DNA from: Linanthus parryae
Lineage: Eukaryota; Streptophyta; Magnoliopsida; Ericales; Polemoniaceae
DNA: 64,000 bases
Assembly (NCBI GenBank): GCA_023055425.1
Contig: JALGPY010000003.1
Coordinates: forward strand, 17,047,001 to 17,111,000
Reading direction: 5' to 3'
Shown: piece by piece, positions 43,654 to 56,788 of the stretch
Numbering within the stretch: the stretch's first letter is position 1
Layout: each line of letters begins with the position of its first letter
Notes under the pieces: model-generated
The model's input: only the letters and a program-made list of their open reading frames with translations
Told to the model about the DNA's origin: nothing
The model's database searches: none
Made by a program: the position numbers and the translations under genes

Positions 43654-44015
43654 TGTAAGACCCCCAAATGCCCAAGCCGGAGGCTCGGGGATGTCACTCC
43701 GTACCCGAGATTAAACACGGATACAAGGAGATTTTATAACATGGTTCTCAAGCAAAAACATCAACAATAATAAATTTAAAACTATCCGTTATTACAATCC
43801 AAATTATTCTAGCCTCAAACTAAGCATAAACAAACTAAAGTATTTAAAATACTAAAGAGTTCAGATTTAACAATGAAATTACTAAAGATCCAAATGATGA
43901 TACGCGTTCCCCTTCTACGCCAGATAACCTTCCTCTGAACCTGTGGTGCGGAATCAAAAAGAAACACCACAGTACAAAATCAGCATGAAATACTAGTAAA
44001 TAAACACCCAGATAT
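43654..44015 (-). repeat. gypsy-2 3' LTR, outer part
   Basis: Starts (plus) TGTAAGACCCCC and aligns with the first part of the LTRs at 44016 and 53024 (TCACTCCGTACCCGAG..TAAAC..GGATACAAGGAG). It stops where the inner element inserted. The rest of this LTR is at 55598-56788. TATTT (43649-43653) should be one side of the TSD. Confidence 0.7.
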
Positions 44016-46554
44016 TATAACACCCCCAAATTGACCAAACCGGAAACCCGGGGGTGTCACTCCGTACCCGAGGTTAAACCCGGATACAAGGAGGTTTAGA
44101 GATAGAAAATCCAAGCAAAACTTCCATAAACTTTAAAGTAATACTTTTATTGACGATTCAAATCCTTGTGCCACTAACATGGGCAAATCTATCTAAACAG
44201 AGTTCCATAATACTAAATGAAGGTTCTAATAATTTAAATGTGATCTACTACTTGTATAAGTGATGATTCACGTCCCTGCTAAGTTATGCCCCCATCATCT
44301 CGACATGTGGTGCAGAAAAAAAAAAGAGAACACCACAGTTTCCAAAGTCAGCGGAAAATACTGAGTAAGCAACACCCAAGCATGTAAACAGATTATGAAG
44401 TAGTTTGAAACCAATTTGTAATAGTTTCGCTAAATCAAAGTGGAAGTAAAAGCTTTGACCCTTTTATAAAAGAAATAAGATGAGAGATTCCAAGTTCATT
44501 TATATTTTCCAAATCACATCCATTATCCAAGTTATGGGATTCCAAAACTCATAATATGCCATTTTCCATTAAAACATCCAATCCAAAACCAATTTGTTAA
44601 TTTGTTGATACGGGAAAAAACCAACCACTTCGCAAGCATCCAAGACCTTAAGTGTCGACACCCCCTTATAGACTTCTTGCGGCCGGAAGAGTGAGTACAA
44701 GGAGCTATCCGGGGACTTGCAACCGGATTAAATAAATTAAATTGGACGAGAGACCGAAGTCAACACGCCCAATGCCAATGGTAACCATACAACAATAATC
44801 ATCCCCGTACAACTCTTTCCACTTTACGTTATCGTCGATTATTAGATTGCAGTGATGTTTTCAGAGAACATTTCAACAATTTGAAACAAGTATTCAAGCA
44901 GCACATATTTTGCATAAAATCATTTTGAGACAAGTAGGAATGAAAACATTTGACACGAAAAGAGGAATGGGCGCTAGGCCTGGCATGTTTACTTACCTTT
45001 AATCTCAAGCAAAGCAAATCACTTCCTAGTAATACTCGACGTGTCCTTCGTCAACGAAATTGTCACCTACAAATTTAATAGTATCCTAATCAACACATTG
45101 CACACGAAGTCCTATAGGTAAATGAAATAAATCCCGTACTAACTCTCCCCAACCTTTACTAAGGCGAACAACCTCTTTTATAGAAAAATACACTTTATAG
45201 AGTTAACGTTTATTATTATAAAACATATCTATAGTTATAAAAATATAACTTATAAGATTAACTAATTATTTCCCTTATTATAGGGTAGAGAAGCATATTA
45301 TTTTTTCCAAAAAAATAATAATTCTATTAGTAGTTCCTCCCAACCAAACAAGTCTTAGTAGAGAGCATAAGTTATAAACTAACTAACTTTTATTTAAAAG
45401 AAATAACAAATTTATTTGAAGAAACTAACTTATTCTAATTTGTTACAAACTTATAAAAGAATAAGTAATAAAAAAAATATACTTTTATCATCCTTATTCT
45501 AGACTTTTGTTTTGGGGTGAAGATGAGTACAAAAATATTATTTTAAACTTGAATAAAAAGAATTGTCTTTGGTAAGATTTGAACCTAGAACCTCACTTCC
45601 ACCTACCCACCAAGCCTTAAGTGTTAGCATTTAACCACTGGGTCAACAGCCCCTTTGTTCTCTCCTTCCCAACTAATAACCTTAACAATACTAATAATAA
45701 TGATAACTGGAAAAAAAAGGAAAGAGAATGAACAGATGGGTTTTTTCTTTGTTTACCCGATGGAGGAGAAGAAGATGGCGACGGGAAGAGGCGAGGCCGA
45801 CGGTGGCGAGGACGTCGGCGGTGGCGGCGTCGGCTGGGCGCGGCGGAGGCTGGGCCGGCGCACGGCGGTGACGCGGTGGCGGCTCCGGCTCCGGTCGGGG
45901 CTGCTCGCGAAACCGACCGGAGAGAGAGAGAGAGAGAGATCGAAGGAGAAATTGAGAGATGAGTTGTGTGAATTCTCTATGGGTTTGAGGGGTTTAAATA
46001 GATTAGAGATATGAGAAATCCGGCGAGTGGTAGGAGACCCACTTCAAAAATTTTGGTTTTAAATTGGGACAAAAATTGGAAAAATTGGGTTGTTTGATGC
46101 TAAATTGTCGAACTTTGTTGAGTTTGAATCGTATTGGGATTGAATTGGGACGAAAATCAACAAGTTTAAAGAGAATTTGGAGTGGTGCTGGTGGTGAATG
46201 GTACTCTTCCGTCCATGGAAGAGTTGGAGGAAGAAGATGATTCTTTTTAGGGTTAAAGACACTTTCACCCCACTAACTTTAGGCTTAGTACAACTACCAC
46301 CCCTTTAGTTAAGTAAAAGACACTATAATAGTTATAGGAAAATACATAAAAGCACCTAGGTAGTTTATAACATTAAAAATGAACTTTTAAATAATTATAA
46401 CTAGTACCCAAACTTATATTAATGTCATATTGACACTAAATAATATCTTAAAATATAATAGTAGCATATTAACACCCAATAATAATATTATATTAACACC
46501 CAAAAGTTATAGTAATATCATAAAATACTTGTATCCATAAAACGGGGTATTTCA
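44016..46554 (-). repeat. 3' LTR of the nested element
   Basis: 2539 bp. On the plus strand it begins TATAACACCCCC (mutated from TG) and ends GGTATTTCA. A GC-rich leader block with a short GA repeat lies at 45770-45945. The gene-like frame at 45655-46014 is this leader, present in both LTRs. Confidence 0.85.
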
Positions 46555-46589
46555 TCCTTCCCTGCTTAAAGAGAGCTTCGTCCTCGAAG

Positions 46590-46850
46590 CTTAAACCAAC
46601 CTCTCAACAACCACTAAGGTATGGGTCTCCACTTTAGGGTATAATAACTAAGCGCAAACATAAGGCTTCAAAAATGACGTTCTTCAAAACCAAAGGCTTC
46701 AAAACCGAAGGATTACATCCTTCCCCCCTTAAAGGAGTGGCGTCCTCAGAACTCAAACTATCTCGTCTAAAAGGTGAGGATACTTCTTCCTCATACCATC
46801 CCCTGATTCACATGTCGCCTCCCTTGTGAGGTAATTTGTCCATAAGACCT
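46590..46850 (-). pseudogene. Relic of a chromovirus pol 3' end
   Basis: Read on the minus strand, about 46735-46830 resembles the EATWE..EEM..KYPHLF end of chromodomain pol proteins, followed by a GAGGACGCC..TTAAGGGGGGAAGGATG purine tract. A second similar tract (GAGGACGAAG..GGGAAGGATG) directly precedes the LTR. Too degraded to translate further. Confidence 0.45.
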
Positions 46851-49800
46851 TTAAAATTCAAACACTCTTGGTACACGTGCCCCTTGTCATGATATCTAGA
46901 ATCTTAACATGGTCGAAATTTATGGTTCGGGATCCAATACATGAAATGCTATGGAACACAATTCCTAAGTTGCTACACATGGGATAAGGTATTCCCCGAA
47001 ATTTTCACATTTCTCTTTAATACATAGTCGTACGTGATCATTTGATCAGGTGGTAAGGCTATGGGGTAGGGATCACAACTATCACCTATTGATCATTTCC
47101 TATCTTATCATGCAGCATTACAAAGATGCAGTAACATCACATATATCATTCAATTCAACTTAACAAGTTTGATCATCATTGGTTATTTATAACCAATCTT
47201 CCAAGGACAATGTTGTTCTTGGGCTTACATTCCCATAGTAGGTCTCACAAAGATACTAGTGTTCTCCATATAGGAGTAACCTCGTAATTCAAAATAACAA
47301 GCACAAAATCTGAGCCAGAGTCAAGATTATTACATAAATTTATTCGTTCGAGTATTCCAAGTATATAACAACAATGTCAAAAGAAAGTTCACATGCGGAT
47401 TTGTCTCTTAGTTGTTGGGTCTAACCTTTGAACGCGGTCTTTGGTATCATATATAATAGTCTTTATTATTATCCCCCTTCCAAATGATTACAAGCACACT
47501 CTTACAACCACTCAACAAGAGGTAGAACCTCTAGTAGCCCAATAAAAACATATAACTTTTAGATTAACTCCTCCGTGGACATCCATCCCATGAATCGAAC
47601 AATGATTCGAGTGACAAGACTCCAATAATACACAACCTATGACAAAGTCCCTCAATTACATCAAGATTTAGATTATAACATGGCTAGTGAGATCACGTCC
47701 ACAACTTAATCAGTGCCAAAGAAAATATTTGCATTGATTCAATCATTTACCCAAATAACCATTGCTATTGTCTCATAAGTTGTTCTTCACAGAGAGTAAG
47801 GTCATAGAATCTCCCAAGTTTGAAATTCGTACTCTTAGTGAACCTAAGCATAAACCAAATTAAAGATTCTAGATTACGATTCCCTAAACAATCAAAACAC
47901 ATCCAAACGAATTTGTATGGCTCTAAAGATGATTCATAAACAAGGAAATATCACGTTCCCTTAACAATATTTAAGTGAACTCCAAAACTGATTCCCAAGG
48001 TCAAAACTATATCCGAATGGTACAAAACGTCTTATCTAACAAAATAGTGAATCGAAGAGATAGTGCACAAGACTCCAAAGCGACATGGTTCCTCCTATCC
48101 TTAGACACTTAACCATAGCCTGTGATATATGATGTTACCCGGTGGTTCCCTTTACCGTTGTTTTCCTACCGTCATTTGAAAATTCGCCTCGAGCGAAGGA
48201 AATAAATAAAAATAAACCATGTGTATCCAAAATAATACGATACTGAGGCACATACTCCAAGCAACTTATTCATATTCAAATAGTTTCAACAATAACGAGA
48301 CTCGCAAGCTAGTATCCGAAGTCGCCTTTGGTGATAAATCCTTAAAAACATATTTCTCTTAACAAAGCTCCAAGTACATCGTCCGAGAAGATTACGACAA
48401 CTAGGCGGACTCATTTATCCCGGTACACTATTGATTTATGTAACTCCAAGGAATTCAATATAAGCATAAAATTCGACAAATCTTTTAGAGGTTAATAACC
48501 ATTCCATTATCTCAAATAGTATTTTAGTGACAATGCTCCAATCATATACGCCAAACAACGTTATAAGCCAACTACTCCAACGCGAGACCATACTAAAATA
48601 AGTTAGACTACACTAAAAATTTATCTTATTGCTAGCACCAAGGTATTAGAAAGCTTCCAAAATTTAAATCAATAACTCCAATGATAACCGTTACAACATC
48701 ATAAACTATTTGTCACGAGAAACAAGGTCCGCAAATCAGCCAAGGTTGAACATCGAAACTCTCGGTCAGATTGAAAATAAATAAATGGATGAACTATATT
48801 ACGCTTATACAAGAATGATGACACCCAAGGGAAACCCATGAACAAAGAAACGTTTCTCTCGAATAATAGCTAAGTAACAAGGCTCAAACATAAATACCCA
48901 ATGTAAATGATAACATTCTAGTGACCCAGAATACTGCACTTGGTAACTCCAATGGTCTAAAAGATAACAAACATATCTTAGCCTTTCACCCTCAACTCTA
49001 ATTTACATGAGTGATTCCCCATTTTCCTTATTCATTTACGGTCATATATAGAAAATTATGGAGAGGAACAAGTTAAATATAAGCTCCACTAAATATAGGC
49101 AAGACAAGATAAGAATAGGTACATGCACTAATACAACAATGCGATTCATCAAGACTAGGTAAAAATACTCCAACCAAAAGGGAAACTCCGATATTCTTTG
49201 ATAGACATTTCAACTAGAATCCCAAGATTACATTTCGCTAACCAGTTTAAAACAGGCTCTAAAATAAATTTGAATTTTTGGAGAAATCGAAAGACATGGT
49301 TCTCAAAACGCTTTCAAGGCGAGGGTGGGTGGAAACCTCTATAGTCCACGCTGACTCTTTAGTCTATCATTTCTCATGGGTCCTCCATAGGTTCCACTCA
49401 AGTCTTGTGAGCTAACAACAATACACACTTTATGAAGTGCGAATTTATCATCCATTGGCCTTGATGTAAATATTTTTACTTAGGAAGGTACCAGCATCCC
49501 TCATCAGCTAAATCATTATACTATCTCTTAATTGGAAATCAAAGAATTCTCATCAAGTAACGACTCCACAATGCAATAACTCTCAACCAGGACGTTGTTG
49601 TATACCCATCTTCCAACAAAAGTGAAAAATCGATGCTCACACCTATCCAAGACTTCTCCGATAAATTCCCAACTTGACATACCCTCCAAGAAAGGTGTTC
49701 TTGTCGGGTGGCTTACCTGAAAATTCTCCGTTGTTTGATTCACTAGGTTGACGGCCATATCGACCAGAGTTAAAGGATACTCCTATTAGACATCAAACAT

Positions 49801-51800
49801 AAACATTATGCTACCGTAGGGGTATTCTAAGGCCGACTTCCAAACAATTATACACATAGCAACTTCCATCTAACAATTTACCCAAGAATTCTGAAAACTC
49901 AGCGACATTTATAAGAGACAGCACAATGCTGGAGATCAGACTTTTAAGCAATGTATCAAGATCCCAAAACTTGTTCAAAAATGAAACCATGAAGCCCAAG
50001 TCTACGTCAATCATAAATGATAAAAACTCTCAAAACTATACCTCGGAAAACAAGACTCTAATGAGATGGTTGTGAGAAACTATCATCAATGAAAAAAAAT
50101 TAAACTCCTCATGTACATTATCGATAAATAGAGCTCCAAGTATAATGTCAACATTTTAGCATTTCCCAACACATTAAAACTGTCAAACAATCTTTATAAC
50201 AATTTAATATACCGAAATCTCCAAAGTAGTCAACTCAACCGCAATATGGTTCCGTAAAAACACCCAAAAGTCTAAACTTCGACAAACTGGCTAAGAAGTA
50301 TCTAAAACCACCAAATTGAAATCAATTCTCCCAACATCTCTCAAACACTTTCATCTTGACATAATATAAATACATCTTGTTCCTCCTACATTATTATAAA
50401 ACTCGTAACCAACCCAATGCGTAGGTACTTCACAATTCCTCGATACGAGCTCAATTATCCTCTTTTCTCGCTCATACGAACTTTGATTGAATAGTATTTG
50501 CTTAACTACCAAAATTCATAATTCGTCGGGTTCGAAAAGGTAAGAAATTTTAACCCTCTTTGTAACAACTATTTCTAGTGTTGTATGTGTGGTCTAATGT
50601 CCTACACTTTAGCCTATTGTATCATTCATAAAGTATCATGGAGTTCAAGTAAACATAAATACATGGCATCTAATATCAATTATGCATGGAATATAACACA
50701 TTGATCATGCAATCGACTACACATGCAATTTTCACATAGACTGTACACATCTTATTTATCATGCTTCTTTGGAAACTATAAAAGGGATCAAACAGGTAAG
50801 CAAAATTATCAAATTTTGTATGGATCGACCTCTCTGAGTCTAATTTCATAATCAAGAAGAATCATCTCAAAATAATTTATAAAATTCAAGTTACACAGAG
50901 AATAGCATAGCTGCTGTTATAAGCCACCATAACAAAAACTTCAACTTCACCAAGTCTTAAACTGACTTTTACTTTCTCAAATGGGCTAGGCTTTCACCCT
51001 AATATAGCCCTTTGTATCTACCAATCACCATAAAAGTTTGAGACTCGTCCAAAATTTTTAAGACAGGTTCAAGGCAAAAATACTACAGATGGTCACTTTG
51101 CAATTCTGCTCCTCCATAACGGACTTTGGAAATTCGTATCTAAGTCTCCAGAATTTATTTGGGATTGAAATTTTAAATACATGTTCCTGAACATGTCTAC
51201 TACCTGATAAAAATTCAAAGAAAAATAACTCAATATTTAAACGTGTCTGCTACACCAAATACCATATGATGTACAGATTCAAACTCCACAAACTTAGCGC
51301 CCTCGCGTTCTAACACTATGAATGCCTTCTATGCACTAATCAACGATGACAAAACACAAGACAGCCTTAATTCTTCAATTCATACTCCAAATAAATAAAA
51401 CATAAATTTATTAAATTCCAAGATGGTTCCTCAAAACATAAGTATTATCGCTCATCATGAAAGCAATTAATCTACGCAAATCACTAATGATTATCTCTAG
51501 CCCAAAAGTGGCTTATGCAAAAACATTCTAAGAAATCTTAAAGTATTGTTTGGCTTCATGGTTTTTTTCCAAAGTAAGAATCCAAAAGCCTTAGAAGTCT
51601 ATGAAATCAAAGAAGCCCAATATATCTACTTCTCATAATTATTCATACTTACTTCCGATTCCCTGTCTTTTCTAGGGTTATCCTCGAACTCATCATTCTA
51701 ACTAGGACCTTCCACAATATCCTCATCTTCACTAGAATCTATTACGATCATTTGCCATTGACCATGAGCCTTCATCAACATTTACACATAAAGTCGGCAT
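46850..51800. other. Non-coding interior of the nested element
   Basis: About 5 kb with no frame I can support. It is AT-rich and evenly decayed. The longest frames (49528-49758 and 49811-50014, minus) have no recognisable domain. Confidence 0.55.
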
Positions 51801-51989
51801 TCACAATCCACTCAATTGATAGAAATAGTCTTCATAGTTCAACCTATTGAACCTAGCCATAATATCCCTAAATATGGGCCCCATAGGTAGAGAATTCACC
51901 ATACAATAAGCTTGGAAAGCTGGATTCCGATATCGAGTAAACTCCAATGCATTAAACTTATCCTCACAATACTGGTGTAGATAGTGCTT

Positions 51990-52640
51990 TCTGAGCTGAC
52001 AGATCTTGGCCACGTGGCAACCATCTAGCACACCATATTGTGCTCCACACACACTGGATCACCAGCCGCGCTGATCCATGTGGGGGCTGCGAGACAGGGC
52101 CCTCGCATACCACTGCACGGGACTTGTAGGGACTTAGTGGTTTGGAGGCTAGAGTAAGTCCTGTCGCGTGCGAGCCAAGCCCGCACGCGACCTTTAGTAA
52201 CTGCTTTTGAGAGATTTATGGCACGAGCTCCATAAACCCGGTCAATCCGGTCAAACCCGGTCAACCCCTTAACGGTTCCGGTATTCACGCATAACGTGCT
52301 GTAACGGTCCCTATATAGGCAGACGAACGTGCCGTTGCGGTTAAGCTAATTAAGCCGCCATTGATGGGCGCATTAACCACACTGCAACGGTCACATTCTC
52401 CGTTATATATAGGACGTTAACCTTTCCATACAAAGGGGGACACACTAGCCATACGCGGAAGCTCTGCCAAACCTCTGTCTCTCTCTCAGACATTACTACT
52501 GCCTTACTCTCTCCCTACACACAACCCAACTCTTCCTGTGCCATCTCTGATCCTCTACATACGGTGTACACGGAGGTCTCCCCGCCGGAATCTCTTGTGC
52601 ACAACTGGCATAACACGCTTCCTTGCGGTTCTCTTAGTTC
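51990..52640 (+). other. GC-richer promoter-like island, probable solo LTR or LTR fragment
   Basis: It contrasts sharply in composition with its surroundings. Two TATA motifs, CTATATAGG (52311) and TTATATATAGG (52403), are followed by a CT-rich leader with repeated CTCTCT (52475-52530). Repeated CAACGG/GTAACGG and CCGGTCAA motifs lie upstream. The layout is U3 plus R of an LTR in plus orientation, opposite to the host element. Exact ends and a TSD were not found. Confidence 0.45.
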
Positions 52641-53008
52641 TAGCTATCTATAAAAAAGAAAATGACTCAATATACTCTCTTACTCCACAATTTGTATCAT
52701 AAACCAAAAATATTTGCCCTTATGAAATAAGTACGTACTCCCAAAACTTTAATTTTTGACACCTAACCCAAACTCCAATGGAAAAATTTTAACCCAAATA
52801 CTTAGTTAATCGGGTAGGCCAAAGTTCTTAGCTAGGAGAGGGTGGGTGGGGATACTCGCTTACTAAGTCTATTTTCTAAAGATTAAGCACTTATTAATAG
52901 ACCTATTCAAGACTACCCAAATTCCCAACGGCTTGTCAAATTTTAAATTATTTTCCTATGTCCATTTTAAATTTCCCTACAGGTTTTAAATTTCCTTTTG
53001 GATAACAT

Positions 53009-53021
53009 GGCTCTGATACCA
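53009..53021 (-). other. PBS of the nested element (initiator-Met tRNA)
   Basis: GGCTCTGATACCA on the plus strand is the complement of TGGTATCAGAGCC. It lies two bases from the LTR end at 53024. This fixes the minus orientation. Confidence 0.88.
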
Positions 53022-53023
53022 AC

Positions 53024-54890
53024 TGTAAAACCCCCTAATTGACCAAACCGGAAACTCGGGGGTGTCACTCCGTACCCGAGGTTAAACCCTGATACAAGGA
53101 GGTTTAGAGATAGAAAATCCAAGCAAAACTTCCATAAACTTTAAAGTAATACTTTTATTGACAATTCAAATCCTTGTGCCACTAACATGGGCAAATCTAT
53201 CTAAACAGAGTTCCATAATACTAAATGAAGGTTCTAATAATTTAAATGTGATCTACTACTTGTATAAGTGATGATTCGCGTCCCTGCTACATTATGCCCC
53301 CATCATCTCGACCTGTGGTGCAGAAAACAAAAGAGAACACCACAGTTTCCAAAGTCGGCGGAAATACTGAGTAAGCAACACCCAAGCATGTAAACAGATT
53401 ATGAAGTAGTTTGAAAACCAATTTGTAATAGTTTCGCTAAATCAAAGTGGAAGTAAAAGCTTTGATCCTTTTATAAAAGAAATAAGATGAGAGATTCCAA
53501 GTTCATTTATATTTTCCAAATCACATCCATTATCCAAGTAATGGGATTCCAAAACTCATAATATTCCATTTTTCATTAAAACATCTAATCCAAAACCAAT
53601 TTATTAATTTGTTGATACGGGGAAAAGCCAACCACTTCGCAAGCATCCAAGACCTTAAGTGTCGACACCCCCTTACAGACTTCTTGCGGCCAGAAGAGTG
53701 AGTACAAGGAGCTATCCGGGGACTTGCAACCGGATTAAAAAATTAAATTGGACGAGAGACCGAAGTGAACACGCCCAATGCCAATAGTAACCATACAACA
53801 ATAACCATCCCCGTACAACTCTTTCCACTTTACGTTATCGTCGATTATTAGATTGTAGTGATGTTTTCAGAGAACATTTCAACAATTTGAAACAAGTATT
53901 CAAGCAGCACATATTTTGCATAAAATCATTTTGAGACAAGTAGGAATGAAAACATTTGACACGAAAAGAGGAATGGGCGCTAGGCCTGGCATGTTTACTT
54001 ACATTTAATCTCAAGCAAAGCAAATCACTTCCTAGTAATACTCGACGTGTCCTTCGTCAACAAAATTGTCGCCTACAAATTTAATAGTATCCTAATCAAC
54101 ACATTGCACACGAAGTCCTATAGGTAAATGAAATAAATCTTGTACTAACTCTCCCCAACCTTTACTAAGTCGAACAACCTCTTTTATAGAAAAATACACT
54201 TTATAGAGTTAACGTTTATTATTGTAAAACATAGCTATAGTTATAAAATATAACTTATAAGATTAACTAATTATTTCCCTTATTATAGGGTAGAGAAGCA
54301 TATTATTTTTCCCAAAACAATAATAATTATACTAGTTATAAACTACCTAACTTTTATTTAAAATAATTAAAAAATTTATTTGAAGAAAATAACTTATTCT
54401 AATTTGTTACAAACTTATAAAAGAATAAGTAATAAAAAAAATATACTTTTATCATCCTTATTCTAGACTTTTGTTTTGGGGTGAAGATGAGTACAAAAAT
54501 ATTATTTTAAACTTGAATAAAAAGAATTGTCTTTGGTAAGATTTGAACATAGAACCTCACTTCCACCTACCCACAAAGCCTTAAATGTTCCCATTTAACC
54601 ACTGGGCCAACAACCCCTTTGTTCTCTCCTTCCCAACTAATAACCTTAACAATACTAATAATAATGATAACTGGAAAAAAAAAGGAAAGAGAATGGACAG
54701 ACGGGTTTTTTCTTTGTTTACCCGATGGAGGAGAAGAAGATGGCGACGGGAAGTGGCGAGGCCGGCGGTGGCGAGGACGTCGGCGGTGGCGGCGTCGGGT
54801 GGGCGCGGCGGAGGCGACGTCGGCTGGGCCGGCGGACGGCGGTGACGCGGTGGCGGCTCCGGCTCCGGTCAGGGCTGCTCGCGAATCCGA

Positions 54891-54983
<93 letters not shown>

Positions 54984-55597
54984 GAAGGAGAGATTGAGAG
55001 ATGAGTTGTGTGAATTCTCTATGGGTTTGAGGGGTTTAAATAGATTAGAGAGATGAGAAATCCGGCGAGTGGTAGGAGACCCACTTCGAAAATTTTGGTT
55101 TTGAATTGGGACCAAAAATTGGCAAAATTGGGTTGCTTGATGCTAAATTGTCTAACTTTGTTGAGTTTGAATCGTATTGGGATTGAATTGGGACGAAAAT
55201 CAACAAGTTTGAAGAGAATTTGGAGTGGTGATGGTGGTGAATGGTACTCTTCTGTCCATGGAAGAGTTGGAGGAAGAAGATGATTCTTTTTAGGGTTAAA
55301 GACACTTTCACCCCACTAAATTTAGGCTTAGTACAACTACCACCCCTTTAGTTAAGTAAAAGACACTATAATAGTTATAGGAAAGTACATAAAAGCACCT
55401 AGGTAGTTTATAACATTAAAAATTAACTTTTAAATAATTATAACTAGTACCCAAACTTATATTAATGTCATATTGACACCAAATAATATCTTAAAATATA
55501 ATAGTAGCATATCAACACCCAATAATAATATTATATTAACACCCAAAAGTTATAGTAATATCATAAAATACTTGTATCCATAAAACGGGTTATTTCA
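53024..55597 (-). repeat. 5' LTR of the nested element
   Basis: 2574 bp, TGTAAAACCCCC...GTTATTTCA on the plus strand. It differs from the other LTR by substitutions, a shorter segment near 54335 and a much longer GA repeat (54894-54980). Confidence 0.88.
54894..54980. repeat. (GA)n microsatellite, expanded in one LTR
   Basis: About 87 bp of nearly pure GA with two or three interruptions. The sister LTR has only about 20 bp at the same place (45921-45940). The low-complexity frames over it are not genes. Confidence 0.9.
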
Positions 55598-56788
55598 AAC
55601 ATGTAAAATGATGATGGGATAGTTATAAAAAAATGACTCATTTGTAAGTAGGAGTTTTTCTCAAAACGCCACTGAAATAAAGTTGACCCTTGTAGGAAAA
55701 CATGAGAGTTCCCAATTCCATAATATTTCCAACCAATTCCATAATCATTAGGAAATCTAAAATCACACATTAACTCTTTTTCCATTAACAAAACCAAAAT
55801 CCATCATTATTAATTCGTTTTGACGGGGGAAACCAAACCATCTCGCAAGCATCCAAGAACTTAAGTGTCGGCACCCCCCAAAGACTCCAGCAGCCAGAGT
55901 AGTGAGTACAGGGAGCTATCCGGGGACTTGCAACCGGATTAAATAAAAATAAATTGAAACGGAAGACCGAGATCAAACCGTCCAATGCCAATAGTAACCA
56001 ATAATAAATGTCCCACAACTATTCCACTTTACGTATTAATTAATTATTATTATCATGGTGATATTTTCAAGAAAGAAATTTATCAAGTAAAAATCACATA
56101 TTGCATGTCACATCACATAAACACATTTTGATACGTAAAGAAATACAAGAATTCATTTGACACGAAGGAGTTAAGCACACTAGGCTTGGCATGTTTACTT
56201 ACCTCAAAGCAAAATCCAACTATCGTAATCAATCAAAGCACTCTACGTACTCGTCGTCGACGAACTCGTCACCTACACGTAACAATATTCTAATTAAACA
56301 AAATATTCTTGCAATACACTTGCTATACTTGCAACATGCATATTATAGTAAATGGTTTAGGGTTCTAACACCAACCCAACATCTCACCAAATTCATACTT
56401 CAAAACAAAACCCAAAACCTTACTCCAAAATCCTCTAACATAAAGCATACATAACCTATCATAACTCCACCAATTTATTACTCCAATTTCCCAAACATAT
56501 TATTGCTCAAAAACAGTTCCATTGGACTCAAAACATTCGAAATACTAAGTTTAGCTTCAAACGGATCTTAATTTCGATTCCTGAATCAAAAGATATGCTC
56601 GTTTCAAGTATTCCAATTTCACTCAAAATATCCATACGGGAATTATCAATTTCCATGAAACTTTTCTCCCAAGCATCTAGTTCAACTTATATTCATACTA
56701 AACCTAATATAACATGATTAACCATATCAAATCAGGTTGTTACCAGAATACTATGATCATCCAATCACCCAAATTGCTTAATCAAACA
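55598..56788 (-). repeat. gypsy-2 3' LTR, remaining part
   Basis: Continues the LTR begun at 43654-44015 after the nested insertion. It matches the relatives at CAAGCATCCAAGA.CTTAAGTGTCG and GGAGCTATCCGGGGACTTGCAACCGG. The likely minus-strand start is TGTTTGATTAAGC (56788), preceded by the purine tract TTTGGAGGA. The combined length is about 1.55 kb. Confidence 0.65.

Larger units (their letters stand above)
44016..55597 (-). mobile_element. Large LTR element without intact coding region, nested in the gypsy-2 LTR
   Basis: Minus orientation. 5' LTR 53024-55597, PBS complement 53009-53021, interior 46555-53023, 3' LTR 44016-46554. Flanks GATAT and AACAT are compatible with a 5-bp TSD GACAT altered by one C-to-T and one G-to-A change. 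The interior of 6.5 kb has only short frames. A segment at 50580-50760 matches the gypsy-2 leader (60960-61110), and relics of a chromodomain end lie near the 3' LTR, so this is a degenerate or non-autonomous relative of gypsy-2. Confidence 0.85.

Noticed and set aside
45655..46014. 119-codon Gly/Arg-rich frame starting in a GC-rich block
   Set aside because: The same block occurs in both LTRs of the nested element (54619-55056). It is LTR leader, antisense to transcription.
54567..55115. 182-codon frame with long Ser/Leu repeat
   Set aside because: Produced by the GA/CT microsatellite in the LTR.
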